Shown: positions 24,817 through 33,652 of the stretch, one piece after another
Layout: each line of letters opens with the position of its first letter
Numbering within the stretch: position 1 is the stretch's first letter
Source: Acetobacter sp. UBA5411
GTDB taxonomy: Bacteria > Pseudomonadota > Alphaproteobacteria > Acetobacterales > Acetobacteraceae
Assembly: GCF_002409645.1 (NCBI RefSeq)
Contig: NZ_DHNR01000026.1
Coordinates: 15,547-78,280, forward strand
Length of the DNA: 62,734 nt
Reading direction: 5' to 3'
Notes under the pieces: model-generated
The model's database searches: none
What the model was told of the DNA's origin: nothing
The model's input: the letters and a program-made list of their open reading frames with translations, nothing else
Program-made: the position numbers and the translations under genes

Positions 24817-25382
24817 TGAAAGTTCTGATCGGCTGTGAATATAGCGGCATTGTTCGGGATGCATTCATCTCCAATGGTCATGAGGCTATGTCGTGTGATC
24901 TGCTACCGACAGATCGTCCAGGCCCGCACTATCAAGGGGATATCAGGGACGTCCTCGATTACCCTTGGGATTTGGCAATCTTTCACCCGCCCTGCACTGA
25001 TCTGTCCGTTTCAGGAGCCCGGCACTTTACAGAAAAGAGGATTAATGGTCGGCAGCAGGCTTCCGTGTCGTTTTTCATGCGTCTGACAAAAACGGATATC
25101 CCTCGCGTGGCCATCGAAAACCCGGTCTGCATCATGTCGACACTCTGGCGACGCCCAGACCAGATCATCCAGCCGTGGCAGTTTGGTCATGGTGAGACGA
25201 AGGCAACATGCCTCTGGCTGAAAGGGCTTCCTCAGCTGAATCCCACAGAAATTGTGGATGGACGCGAAAACCGCATTCATCGCATGCCACCGTCCCCTGA
25301 CCGCGGGAAGTTGCGGAGCGCGACATATCCGGGAATTGCCGCGGCGATGGCGGAACAGTGGGGGAGGTCCGCACGATGCTGA
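24816..25382 (+). CDS. Phage DNA cytosine methyltransferase-like protein
   Basis: 188 residues. MKVLIGCEYSGIVRDAFISN is the SAM-binding start, HPPCTDLSVSGARHF holds the PPC catalytic loop of C5-cytosine methyltransferases and VAIENPVC is the ENV/ENP motif. It is far shorter than restriction-type enzymes and lacks an evident target-recognition domain, as is usual for a phage branch of this family. It may modify phage DNA against host restriction. TGATG overlap with the coiled-coil gene, GGAGGT upstream. Confidence 0.78.
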   Translation: MKVLIGCEYSGIVRDAFISNGHEAMSCDLLPTDRPGPHYQGDIRDVLDYPWDLAIFHPPCTDLSVSGARHFTEKRINGRQQASVSFFMRLTKTDIPRVAIENPVCIMSTLWRRPDQIIQPWQFGHGETKATCLWLKGLPQLNPTEIVDGRENRIHRMPPSPDRGKLRSATYPGIAAAMAEQWGRSARC

Positions 25383-25783
25383 TGCAGGATACCGTGCTCT
25401 ACCCCGAGACGAAGCCGCGCAAGCGTCCGCAGCACCACGAGGATAATCTGCACACCCAGATTGCCAACGCTCTGCGGGTGATTTTGCCTTCATGCGTTGT
25501 GTGGACCTCGACTGAGAACCGGTTCAACGGGCCGCGTGAAGGCGCACGCCGCAAAGCCCGCGGCTGCCGTGCGGGATGGCCGGATATGATGTTCTGCCAC
25601 GCAGGACGAACGATCTATGCCGAACTGAAGCACGGGAAGAATGGTGCATCGAAAGAACAACGTGATCTGCACGCAGAATTGCGAGGGCAGGGATTCCCTG
25701 TTGCAGTCTGCCGGTCGCTCGACGAGGTGCTGGCGTTCTTGAAAGAGAATGAATTTCCGATGCGTGGGGAGATAGCAGCATGA
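25376..25783 (+). CDS. VRR-NUC domain nuclease
   Basis: 135 residues. EDNLHTQIANALRVILPSCV, then GCRAGWPDMMFCHAGRTIYA and ELKHGKNGASKEQRDLHAEL, the PD...ExK core and C-terminal pattern of VRR-NUC proteins (Holliday-junction or structure-specific nucleases of phages). GGGGGAGGTCC precedes ATG 25376. Confidence 0.86.
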   Translation: MLMQDTVLYPETKPRKRPQHHEDNLHTQIANALRVILPSCVVWTSTENRFNGPREGARRKARGCRAGWPDMMFCHAGRTIYAELKHGKNGASKEQRDLHAELRGQGFPVAVCRSLDEVLAFLKENEFPMRGEIAA

Positions 25784-26133
25784 GCAGCATACCGCAGTCA
25801 TCTCAGTCGAAACGGATTGCGAAAATCATATTCGATGCCCTGAGCCGTGAAATAGAAATGTCCGGCCTCAGCATCTCCGCATTTATGCGCAGCATCGGCG
25901 TTCATGTGGCAACCTATAACTCTCTCAAGGAGGGGTGGGTGCCCAGCGGAATGACCATGCTTCGCCTGTTCTACCAGCTGGATATCGACCAGAAGCAGAT
26001 TGGAAAAATGATCGATCTGGCAGAAGAATTTAACGAGACACGGGTAGAGGCGGTCTTGGGTGTAAGGCCAGTCCGTGCTACACCAAAAACAGCGAGACCC
26101 GCGAGTGCTGGACACACTCAAGCGGGCCTCTGA
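25780..26133 (+). CDS. Helix-turn-helix-like phage protein, 117 residues
   Basis: Residues 25-75 (SGLSISAFMRSIGVHVATYN, then SLKEGWVPSGMTMLRLFYQL) look like a Cro-type HTH followed by helices; the C-terminus is Ala/Pro-rich. ATGA overlap with the nuclease gene. The 113 bases after it contain only a 34-codon frame I do not trust. Confidence 0.58.
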   Translation: MSSIPQSSQSKRIAKIIFDALSREIEMSGLSISAFMRSIGVHVATYNSLKEGWVPSGMTMLRLFYQLDIDQKQIGKMIDLAEEFNETRVEAVLGVRPVRATPKTARPASAGHTQAGL

Positions 26134-26246
26134 CCAACGCGGATGTATGCACCATTCGCGCGGCTGATCCGGTACATGCCGGATCACGTTGCCGCCTGTC
26201 AATTCGGCAGGCGAGGTGCGCCGTTCGCTCCAGATGGAGTGATGTG

Positions 26247-26615
26247 ATGACTGAATACTTTATCGTCGATGTGCGTGAGGAATTTCGCGGGAAATATATC
26301 ACGCTTTGGCGCCCTGATAATGCTGGATACTGCTGGCCTATTCCATGGGCTGGACGTTATTCTCAGATGCAGATTTTAGAAAATCATGAGTATTACACCA
26401 CTAAAAGATTTTCGAAAAATGCGCCAAACTTTGAAGGGCATGCATTCGAACGCTACCCGGTCGCTTGCGATATCGTGACGAGGCTTGTCGAGACGCCAGA
26501 GCGAGGCGACATCGATGGTGACGTGGGGCCGGTTATAAGGAATACGAAGAAAAACCGAGATTATTTACTCCGTCATAGATTCCGTCGCCCGATCACGGAC
26601 GAGGTGACGGCATGA
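26247..26615 (+). CDS. Hypothetical phage protein, 122 residues
   Basis: Starts MTEYFIVDVREEFRGKYITL with GGAG upstream; rich in aromatics (WRPDNAGYCWPIPWAGRYSQ). No family recognised. ATGA overlap with the DUF1376 gene. AT-richer than its neighbours. Confidence 0.6.
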   Translation: MTEYFIVDVREEFRGKYITLWRPDNAGYCWPIPWAGRYSQMQILENHEYYTTKRFSKNAPNFEGHAFERYPVACDIVTRLVETPERGDIDGDVGPVIRNTKKNRDYLLRHRFRRPITDEVTA

Positions 26616-27547
26616 GCGATCTACCCGATCCACTGACGCCGGAAGATTGCGATCTGCGGGGCCTTCCGTTCATGCAACTCGATGTTGTGCGCTTGATCGA
26701 TAGCGATCTGTTCGCACTGTCGACAGGCGACGAGTTCAAGGCTTCTGTGGCCCTCTGGTGCAAGTCATGGACCCAACTCCCAGCCGCAAGCCTTCCCGAT
26801 GATGACCGTGTATTGGCTCATCTTTCGGGATCAGGAACAAAGTGGAAGCGCATTAAAGCCATGGCTTTGCGCGGCTGGGTCAAATGCAGCGATGGGCGTC
26901 TGTATCATCCCACGGTAGCCGAAAAGGCACTCCACGCATGGAAGGCCCGCACTAATCAACGCGAGAGAGCGGCAAAGCGCTGGAACAAAAACAACAGCAG
27001 CGATGGCAATGCCACGGCATCCGAAAATGATATGCCACGGCATAGCCACGGGATATCCCAAGGCAATGCCATAGAGAGGGAGAGGGAGAGGGAGATATCC
27101 TCACTACGTTCGGATGAGAGAGAGGGCGCGCCTTTGTCGCTCGCTCCCGCTGTCGATGCCGACGATGGCCAAACCGATCTCGAGGATTTCACCGGGCCTG
27201 CCAGCCCGAAGCCGAAACGCGCCGCCCGGCTCCCCGCCGACTGGCAACCGAGCGCCGAGGATGCGGAATTTGCCCGCAGCCTCGGCCTCGATGCTGACCG
27301 GGTTTCCGCAGTTTTCCGCGATTATTGGTCAGCCAAGGGCGGGAAAGACGCGACGAAAACCGACTGGTCCGCGACGTGGCGGAACTGGTGCCGCCGCGAG
27401 CAGCAGAGCGTGATGACTGGCGGCAAAGTCGCGGTTTCGGGGCCTCGGCAGGGGGCGCCTCAGTCGGCCCGAGAAATCCAGCGGCAGAACGCGGAATCGT
27501 TGGCTGACCGCATGGCGCGGCGTTACGGCAAGGGGGTGCAGGCATGA
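26612..27547 (+). CDS. DUF1376 phage replication-initiation-type protein
   Basis: 311 residues. N-terminal DUF1376 domain (PFMQLDVVRLIDSDLFALST, FKASVALWCKSWTQLPAASL) of the YdaU/replication protein group, a disordered Ser/Glu-rich middle with an (RE)n stretch, and a C-terminal DnaT-like segment (LPADWQPSAEDAEFARSLGL, DWSATWRNWCRRE). Likely recruits replication proteins at the phage origin; the origin itself could not be located. Confidence 0.78.
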   Translation: MSDLPDPLTPEDCDLRGLPFMQLDVVRLIDSDLFALSTGDEFKASVALWCKSWTQLPAASLPDDDRVLAHLSGSGTKWKRIKAMALRGWVKCSDGRLYHPTVAEKALHAWKARTNQRERAAKRWNKNNSSDGNATASENDMPRHSHGISQGNAIEREREREISSLRSDEREGAPLSLAPAVDADDGQTDLEDFTGPASPKPKRAARLPADWQPSAEDAEFARSLGLDADRVSAVFRDYWSAKGGKDATKTDWSATWRNWCRREQQSVMTGGKVAVSGPRQGAPQSAREIQRQNAESLADRMARRYGKGVQA

Positions 27548-28341
27548 GCGCGATTGTGAAACTTCCGACCCGAGCGGCGGAACTCAGTCCAGCCCTTTCG
27601 GCGGCGATCGCCCATCGCTCGGTGGAGAAGTTCGGAAGCGGAGAAGATGGCGTCGTCATCCGCGTCGGCGAAGCTCGACTGACCCAAGTGATGATCGACG
27701 AAGCGGCACGCGCACTGCCCTCCCACGAAGCTGCCATGAAGCCGCTCGATGGCCCAGAATTGCAGGCGAAATGCGAGGAACTGATGGACATGCTCGCTGG
27801 CGCTGCGGCCATGACACCCGATGACAAAACGCTCGGGATGCGGACGTTTGCGCTGGTCGTGGGTTGTGAGGATATTCCGCGTGTTGCATTCGGAGATGGG
27901 TTGCTTCGGGATGCCGTGAAGCGCTTCAAGTTCTTCCCATCCGTTGCGGAGATCGTCGATTTTCTGAACGAGAGGTGTGCGGCCCATCGTGACCAGTTGG
28001 CACGGCTGAAGATCATCGCGCGGTCCAAGCCGACCGAAACGCCCACACGCCAGAAGCCGTCCCCAGAGGAACGCGCCGCCGTCGCTGCCAAGCTGGAAGC
28101 GCTACGCGCCGAGAAATCCGCACAAGCGGCGCAGGATGCCGCAATAGACGAGTTCGGTAGTTGGACACCCGAAGGGGCCGAGAACCTGTCAGGCGACGCT
28201 CTGGCGGCATTCTTGGAGGGGCTTATTCCCACATTGGATGGTCCGAAGCGCGAAGTGACCGAAATGCGCATCGTGGAGCTGCGGAAGAGCGCCGCGATGA
28301 TGCGGCAGGTTTTGGCGATGAGCGAGGGGGCGCGGGCATGA
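27544..28341 (+). CDS. Phage replication-associated protein
   Basis: 265 residues, immediately downstream of and overlapping the DUF1376 gene, where helicase-loader genes usually sit. DAVKRFKFFPSVAEIVDFLN resembles a segment of λ P-type and related loaders; no Walker motifs. A coiled-coil-like C-terminus follows. Role inferred from position. Confidence 0.55.
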   Translation: MSAIVKLPTRAAELSPALSAAIAHRSVEKFGSGEDGVVIRVGEARLTQVMIDEAARALPSHEAAMKPLDGPELQAKCEELMDMLAGAAAMTPDDKTLGMRTFALVVGCEDIPRVAFGDGLLRDAVKRFKFFPSVAEIVDFLNERCAAHRDQLARLKIIARSKPTETPTRQKPSPEERAAVAAKLEALRAEKSAQAAQDAAIDEFGSWTPEGAENLSGDALAAFLEGLIPTLDGPKREVTEMRIVELRKSAAMMRQVLAMSEGARA

Positions 28342-28841
28342 GTGCTTCGTTTCCACTGACAGCAGGAAAGTCTGATGAATGGTTTACGCCGCCGGAGATT
28401 TTCGACGCGCTGAACTGTCAGTTTGACCTTGATGTGGCGCAACCGTCTGAAGGGCGTGCGTTTCTATCAGTGCCTTGCCGTCAGTTTCTCACGAAAGTGG
28501 ATGATGGGTTGGTTGCGCCATGGTCAGGCTTCGTATGGATGAACCCGCCTTTTGGTGGCCGAAATGGTGTTGTGCGCTGGCTGGATCGATTTGTCGCGCA
28601 TGGAAATGGAATTGCCCTGGTGAACGCGCTCACATCGTCCGGGTGGTTTCAGGACTTCTCTCCCAAAATGGATGCGCTGATCTTCCCGCGAGGAAAGACG
28701 CGCTTTGTTCGCCCTGATGGGAGCAGGGGAGAAAGCCCTCAAAGTGGAATTGTGCTGATGGGGATTGGCAAGCAGGCCGCTGATGTGATGCGACGTGTCT
28801 CGCCTACTTTCGGATTGCGGGTCGAAGAGGTGGCCTCATGA
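28338..28841 (+). CDS. Phage DNA N6-adenine methyltransferase (Dam family)
   Basis: 167 residues. EWFTPPEIFDALNCQFDLDV at the N-terminus and the catalytic WMNPPFGGRNG (NPPF type) near residue 67 match the phage Dam family. Later IALVNALTSSGWFQ and IFPRGKTRFVRP are the conserved strands. Start at ATG 28338 overlapping the previous stop. It probably methylates phage DNA to evade restriction or to time packaging. Confidence 0.85.
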   Translation: MSASFPLTAGKSDEWFTPPEIFDALNCQFDLDVAQPSEGRAFLSVPCRQFLTKVDDGLVAPWSGFVWMNPPFGGRNGVVRWLDRFVAHGNGIALVNALTSSGWFQDFSPKMDALIFPRGKTRFVRPDGSRGESPQSGIVLMGIGKQAADVMRRVSPTFGLRVEEVAS

Positions 28842-29044
28842 ACGACTGCGAGGGAAAGAAACGCTACACGCGCCTCGGTGCCAAACTCGACGCCCGGATC
28901 ATGCGGCGGAAGAACATGCAGGTCGTGGCCTATACGTGCCGCGAGTGTGGACGCTGGCACGTTGGCGGAATTGGCCTCGGCTATGCGACGAAACGGCCCG
29001 CGCCACGTGTGATTTGTCTTGGTGTGGGGAGTGTGACGGCGTGA
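28838..29044 (+). CDS. Small zinc-binding-type phage protein, 68 residues
   Basis: GKKRYTRLGAKLDARIMRRK then YTCRECGRWHVGG: one CxxC knuckle with a nearby Trp-His, a common small phage protein type. Overlaps both neighbours by four bases. Confidence 0.62.
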   Translation: MNDCEGKKRYTRLGAKLDARIMRRKNMQVVAYTCRECGRWHVGGIGLGYATKRPAPRVICLGVGSVTA

Positions 29045-29217
29045 GCGAAAACAGTACCCAAGCGGGAAATGACGTGGTACGATCAGGGATGAGCAATAAA
29101 TCATCATCCCGAAAAAAGCGATCTGTTTTCAGAAATCGAGGTCGCGCACGTCGTGGTGCAGCATTTTCGCTTCGAAAATTAAGCTGCCTGCGTCTGCCAT
29201 CAGTGAGGACGGTTTGA
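29041..29217 (+). CDS. Small basic phage protein, 58 residues, GTG start
   Basis: GTGA overlap with the upstream gene. Rich in Arg/Lys/Ser (SSRKKRSVFRNRGRARRGAA); could bind nucleic acid, but composition alone is weak evidence. Confidence 0.42.
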   Translation: MSENSTQAGNDVVRSGMSNKSSSRKKRSVFRNRGRARRGAAFSLRKLSCLRLPSVRTV

Positions 29218-29450
29218 TGATGAACAGTAATCGTTTTCTCGCTCTTGTGGCGATATGCGGGGCTACCATTGTGGGTGTGTTGGGGTTTCACGCATACGAC
29301 AATGCTCAGGGGTATCGCCGAATTGCAGAGATGGTTGCGCGTGGCGCTAATCCTCAATCAGCCGCCTGCGCTGTCTGGGGAAACAGTATCGACGGCACAA
29401 CAATGATCGATCCGGTCTGCGTTGCAGCCCAAGGGCATCAGAATCAATGA
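29217..29450 (+). CDS. Small membrane or exported phage protein, 77 residues
   Basis: NRFLALVAICGATIVGVLGF is a single hydrophobic segment near the N-terminus, either a membrane anchor or an uncleaved signal. The rest (RGANPQSAACAVWGNSIDGT) has two cysteines. TGATG overlap upstream. Confidence 0.6.
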   Translation: MMNSNRFLALVAICGATIVGVLGFHAYDNAQGYRRIAEMVARGANPQSAACAVWGNSIDGTTMIDPVCVAAQGHQNQ

Positions 29451-29608
29451 CCAATCCCGAAACATGGCCTGAGTGTCTGACAGAAAAGGGACGCGAGAAC
29501 GCCAACGCTCCACCGCGTGACTGGGGCATTGCGTGCGCGAGGATGAACCTGCTGGCCGGGGTGCCGCTGACTGAGGCGCAAAGAAAATTGGTGGAGAGGG
29601 CAGGGTGA
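29447..29608 (+). CDS. Small phage protein, 53 residues
   Basis: MTNPETWPECLTEKGRENAN at the start and LLAGVPLTEAQRKLVERAG at the end. ATGA overlap with the previous gene and stop/start overlap with the next. No family recognised. Confidence 0.5.
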   Translation: MTNPETWPECLTEKGRENANAPPRDWGIACARMNLLAGVPLTEAQRKLVERAG

Positions 29609-30186
29609 TGGCAGCGCAGAAACGCAGGGTTGTAATCCGGCAGGCCGAGGATATGGGGCCGACGCCTGAGAGGATAGCTAAGGGGGATTTTGAGACGGGT
29701 TCTCCCCCGCGCGTTCTGACGACCGTGACGGCTATGCTCCGGTCAGGAGATATCACACAGGATGAGGCTGATGCTGCTGACCGGTGGTATCGGGATTATC
29801 AACTGGCGTTTCTAACGGGTTACACACTGAGCCGGTATGGGCAGGCGAACACATACGAGGCACCGCACGAGGATCACGATCCGAACACGCAGAGGCTCCG
29901 GCACGACGCGGTATCGTTCGCGGTTGTGCGAGGGCAGGCGGCAGGGAGGATCAGCGAGATACGGTCAAGGCTAGGCATGTGCGGGCATCAGAGACTGAAG
30001 ATGATGCTGGTCGATGAGATGAGTTTTTCCCGGATTGGGGAGGCTATTTATCCGAAAAAGAGCCAGCCCGATGCGGTAAGGTCAGCGAAGTTCCAGTGTG
30101 CTATTATTCTGGAGCAGTTGCGTGAGTTTTATCAATCGAGCGCCAATGAGCAAAAGAACTTGCGCGATTGCATAGAATATGCTTGA
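29608..30186 (+). CDS. DUF6456-like protein, possible late-gene regulator
   Basis: 192 residues. A segment VTAMLRSGDITQDEADAADR followed by WYRDYQLAF and LSRYGQ resembles the DUF6456 group of alphaproteobacterial and phage proteins. The C-terminus (MLVDEMSFSRIGEAIYPKKS) reads like a DNA-binding helix pair. It is the last early gene, just before a terminator and the terminase genes, the place where antiterminators or late activators are usually found. That role is positional inference. Confidence 0.55.
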   Translation: MAAQKRRVVIRQAEDMGPTPERIAKGDFETGSPPRVLTTVTAMLRSGDITQDEADAADRWYRDYQLAFLTGYTLSRYGQANTYEAPHEDHDPNTQRLRHDAVSFAVVRGQAAGRISEIRSRLGMCGHQRLKMMLVDEMSFSRIGEAIYPKKSQPDAVRSAKFQCAIILEQLREFYQSSANEQKNLRDCIEYA

Positions 30187-30213
30187 TTTCTATAACGTTG
30201 CAAAAATTATGCA

Positions 30214-30237
30214 AGCCATCCTTCGGGGTGGCTTTTT
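30214..30237 (+). terminator. Early-region terminator
   Basis: AGCCATCC TTCG GGGTGGCT followed by TTTTCTGTTT, directly after the last early gene. It separates early from late transcription. Confidence 0.75.
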
Positions 30238-30247
30238 CTGTTTCTGA

Positions 30248-30257
30248 GGGGGGGGGG
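30248..30257 (+). repeat. Run of ten G
   Basis: A G10 homopolymer between the early terminator and the terminase small-subunit gene; length may vary between clones or be a sequencing estimate. Confidence 0.6.
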
Positions 30258-30409
30258 CTGCTATCCTTCCGCATCTGACCCGGATGCGACAATCCCGAAC
30301 CTCTCTAAACGGACAGTCCCAGAGGGTGTCTAGCTGTCCGTGGTGGGCAAACCGTGTGGCCTTAAATTTACAGCGGTAGGGCGGGAAGGGTTTTTCAAGG
30401 AGAATGGCT

Positions 30410-30847
30410 ATGGCCGGAAAGAAGCCGGTCAGGAGTGCTCAGGTAAAATTAACTGACGACGTTTGGGAGTCTGTTCTCTGTGCTATCGAAGATGGGTTCA
30501 CCATCCGCCAGATAGCCGATATGGACGGCATGCCATCGTGGGACACTATACGTCGTGCCATGCGAGGCGATCCTGAAAAGTCGTCACAATACGCGCACGC
30601 ACGCGAGAAATCCTCAGAAGCTTTTGAGGCGGAACTATTAGAGGCAGCACGCACGGCAGGCCCGGAAGACGCGGCAGCCAAGCGGCTTCATGTCGACGCG
30701 CTCAAGTGGGTCATGTCGAAGCGATCCCCTAAAGTCTACGGCGACAAGATCACACAGGAACACACTGGGCCGGGCGGGAAAGACCTACCCACTCCAACGC
30801 TTGTAATATCCACATACCAGAAACCGGATGACACAGACACGGATTGA
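30410..30847 (+). CDS. Terminase small subunit
   Basis: 145 residues from ATG 30410, eight bases after AAGGAGA; ATG 30404 is too close to that site. CAIEDGFTIRQIADMDGMPS is the DNA-binding HTH and WDTIRRAMRGDPEKSSQYAH the following helix; a helical oligomerisation part and KWVMSKRSPKVYGDKITQEH come next. Recognises the pac or cos site and hands DNA to the large subunit, whose start it overlaps by 20 bases. Confidence 0.82.
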   Translation: MAGKKPVRSAQVKLTDDVWESVLCAIEDGFTIRQIADMDGMPSWDTIRRAMRGDPEKSSQYAHAREKSSEAFEAELLEAARTAGPEDAAAKRLHVDALKWVMSKRSPKVYGDKITQEHTGPGGKDLPTPTLVISTYQKPDDTDTD

Positions 30848-32048
30848 GATCCCGCCTGCATTTGGCGATTTCGGCCATCCGTATCGGTATCGTGTTTGGT
30901 ATGGCGGCCGTGGTTCGTCAAAATCATGGACCGTCGCCCGCGTTCTGATTGCACTAGCGGCCTCTAGACCGATCCGCGTTCTGTGTGTGCGTGAGTTCCA
31001 GAACAGCATCAACGATTCAGTCAAACGGCTACTCGCTGACCAGATCGAAAGTCTCGGACTGGCAAAATGGTTCAAGGTCCAAGAGACAAGCATCTCGTCA
31101 TCATCTGGCGCGGAGTTTCTATTTAAAGGGTTGGCCCGGAACATTCAGGGCATCAAATCGACTGAAGGTGTTGATATCTGTTGGGTCGAGGAAGGCCAGA
31201 CAGTCAGTCAGTCATCGCTTGATATCCTCATACCGACGATCCGTAAGGCTGGGTCTGAGTTATGGTTCACCTACAACCCGGAACACGATGATGACCCTAT
31301 GCATCGCCTTATGCGGATGTTGGAGACAGAAGACGCGGCGCTGGTCAGAAAGGTCGGCTGGCAGGATAACCCGTGGTTTCCCGATGAGCTTAACGCCGAG
31401 CGGAAATTACTGCTCAAGCATGACCCGGAAGCCTACGAGCATGTGTGGGAAGGCGAGTGCCGCACGATCAGCGAGGCGGTTGTGTTTCGCCATCGTGTTT
31501 CGTTCGATCCGTTCGACACGCCGCACGACGCCCGGTTTTACTACGGGGCTGACTGGGGTTTTTCGCAAGACCCCACTGCTCTGGTGCGGGCATTCATTAC
31601 CGATGACGTGCTGTATATCGACCAGGAGGCTTTCGGTTACGGCGTTGAGATGGACGAGTTGCCGAGCCTGTTCGACACGATTCCGGGCTCGCGTGACTGG
31701 CCCATCCTCGCAGATTGCGCGAGACCCGAGACGATCAGCTACATGGCCAATCGTCATCGATTCCGCATCATGGCCGCAGAGAAGTGGCCGGGCAGCGTCG
31801 AGGATGGCGTCGAGCGCATCAAGGCGTTTCGCAAGATCGTGGTCCATCCACGGTGCAAGAGCATTTCCAAAGAGTTCCGGATGTATTCGTACAAGGTGGA
31901 CCCGCGAGATAGCAGGATCATCCTCCCGAAACTCGAAGACAAGTGGAACCACGGGATCGACGCGCTCCGGTATGCGCTGGCCCCACTGATTCAGAACCGA
32001 CGCAAGATGCCGTCATTCGCAAACTACAAGCCCACAGGACGCAGATGA
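30828..32048 (+). CDS. Terminase large subunit (PBSX family)
   Basis: 406 residues. Packaging ATPase and nuclease. WYGGRGSSKSWTVARVLIAL is the Walker A region, VDICWVEEGQTVSQSSLDIL Walker B with its catalytic Glu, and FTYNPEHDDDPMHRLM the coupling motif. The C-terminal nuclease half begins at YYGADWGFSQDPTALV with its catalytic Asp. PBSX-type phages generally package by headful. Confidence 0.93.
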   Translation: MTQTRIEIPPAFGDFGHPYRYRVWYGGRGSSKSWTVARVLIALAASRPIRVLCVREFQNSINDSVKRLLADQIESLGLAKWFKVQETSISSSSGAEFLFKGLARNIQGIKSTEGVDICWVEEGQTVSQSSLDILIPTIRKAGSELWFTYNPEHDDDPMHRLMRMLETEDAALVRKVGWQDNPWFPDELNAERKLLLKHDPEAYEHVWEGECRTISEAVVFRHRVSFDPFDTPHDARFYYGADWGFSQDPTALVRAFITDDVLYIDQEAFGYGVEMDELPSLFDTIPGSRDWPILADCARPETISYMANRHRFRIMAAEKWPGSVEDGVERIKAFRKIVVHPRCKSISKEFRMYSYKVDPRDSRIILPKLEDKWNHGIDALRYALAPLIQNRRKMPSFANYKPTGRR

Positions 32049-33652
32049 AGAAACTGTTCGCACGCAACCGGGAGCGACGGACCGCCCCCGTGCGTGTCGA
32101 GCCCTCTCTCCAGATGTCCAAAAAAGAACGGCTGAACCTCGGCTCGTTCAAGTGCGGGGATGGCGTGTCTATTCCCCGGTCGATGGAAGAGGTTTTGAGG
32201 CCCTACGAGCCCCCGAAAGGCATTGTCGGCAGCGGAACTTCAATGGCGCAGGACAGCGGCTTGGCTGGCTCCATGTCTTCGCTCGCTGGTTTCGCTGGTG
32301 GGTATCCTGAGATTGCGGCCGGATATTTCGCTGATGGTCTCGCGTTTCTCGGATACCCGCAGTTGGCGCAGATGGCCCAACGCGCTGAGTTCCGGAAGCC
32401 GTGCCAAGTCATCGCGCGTGAATGCACGCGGGAATGGATCGAGTTCGGCTCGGCAAAGCAGGGCAACGACGAGAAAGAGAACGACGCCGCTGCCGAGAAG
32501 ATCAAGCAGATAGAGGCTGAGTTCATCCGTCTGGACGTGCGGCGTATCGTGCAGAGGCATATTTATCACGGCCTGACATATGGCCTCGGTCATATCTGGA
32601 TTGGCATCAAAGGAGCGGCGATAGACTCATCCGCGCAGGCCCAGCCGCTCGTCATAGGCCCGAACGGGATGAGCAAGGGCTCTCTGGAACGGCTGGAGAA
32701 TGTCGAACCGATCTGGACAACGCCAAATAAATACAACGCCGACAATCCTCTGCGTGCGGATTACTACCGCGCTTCGTCGTGGTGGGTTCTTGGCGTCGAG
32801 GTCCACCGCTCGCGCCTGCTGACGACTGTGCCCTTTCCGGTGTCGCAGATGCTGGCCCCCGCGTTTAATTTCGGCGGCCAGTCTCTCACGCAGATGCTGC
32901 AAGCCTACGTGCATAACTACCTCGGCACGCGCAATTCGACCGCGAACATCGTCCGCAATTTCTCGAAAATCGTCCTGAAAACGGACATGACCGGGAACAT
33001 GCAGGCCGACATGCCGGGCCAGCCAATGCCATACGGCGACGTGGATATGCAGTCCGTTCAGGGCCGTGCCGCCTTCATGCAGGACACGGCGGACGGGCAG
33101 TCTGCGATCGTGGTGGATAAGGAGCGCGAAGACGCTGCAATCATCGCCACGCCACTCGGTGGCCTTGACGCATTGCAGGCGCAGAGCATGAAGGCGATGG
33201 CTTCCATACCGGGCATCCCGCTCGTCAAGCTGTTCGGTATCCAGCCGACCGGCCTGAATGCGTCGTCAGAAGGTGAAATCCGCGTATTCTATGATGAGAT
33301 TTCGTCATTTCAAGAAGAGAATGTCCGCCCGGTCATTCAGACGATCTTTGAGGCCGTGCAGATAAACCTCTGGGGCAAGATTGATCCTGATCTGTCGTTC
33401 GAGTTCATCCAGCTCTGGCAGATGGACGAGAAGCAGCTTGCTGAGATTGAGAAGCTGAAGGCCGATCAGGACGCGGTTCTCGTGCAGGCCGGTATTGTGT
33501 CGCCAGAAGAAGCCCGCGAACGGCAGGCCACGGACCCGCAGAGCAACTATCGCAATGTCAATCTGACAGGGATAGCGCCAGAGCCACCCGATCCAGAGGT
33601 GGACGGCGAGGGGCTTGAGGGCGTGTTGAAGCACGGTGAGGAAGAGGAATAG
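32045..33652 (+). CDS. Portal protein (DUF1073 family)
   Basis: 535 residues. The dodecameric gate at the capsid vertex. Segments QRAEFRKPCQVIARECTREW, RHIYHGLTYGLGHIWIGIKG and MKAMASIPGIPLVKLFGIQP follow the DUF1073 (HI1409-like) portal pattern; the acidic C-terminus (PDPEVDGEGLEGVLKHGEEE) is usual. The family name is sometimes displayed as anti-CBASS Acb1 because some members are fused to that enzyme; no 2H phosphoesterase HxT motifs are visible here. Confidence 0.87.
   Translation: MKKLFARNRERRTAPVRVEPSLQMSKKERLNLGSFKCGDGVSIPRSMEEVLRPYEPPKGIVGSGTSMAQDSGLAGSMSSLAGFAGGYPEIAAGYFADGLAFLGYPQLAQMAQRAEFRKPCQVIARECTREWIEFGSAKQGNDEKENDAAAEKIKQIEAEFIRLDVRRIVQRHIYHGLTYGLGHIWIGIKGAAIDSSAQAQPLVIGPNGMSKGSLERLENVEPIWTTPNKYNADNPLRADYYRASSWWVLGVEVHRSRLLTTVPFPVSQMLAPAFNFGGQSLTQMLQAYVHNYLGTRNSTANIVRNFSKIVLKTDMTGNMQADMPGQPMPYGDVDMQSVQGRAAFMQDTADGQSAIVVDKEREDAAIIATPLGGLDALQAQSMKAMASIPGIPLVKLFGIQPTGLNASSEGEIRVFYDEISSFQEENVRPVIQTIFEAVQINLWGKIDPDLSFEFIQLWQMDEKQLAEIEKLKADQDAVLVQAGIVSPEEARERQATDPQSNYRNVNLTGIAPEPPDPEVDGEGLEGVLKHGEEEE

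Noticed and set aside
26143..26247. 34-codon frame before the 26247 gene
   Set aside because: It overlaps the next start by TGATG, but lacks a ribosome site and the peptide looks unstructured.
32045..33652. Anti-CBASS nuclease reading of the portal gene
   Set aside because: The database family name comes from fused members; only the portal domain is visible here and no HxT motifs are present.
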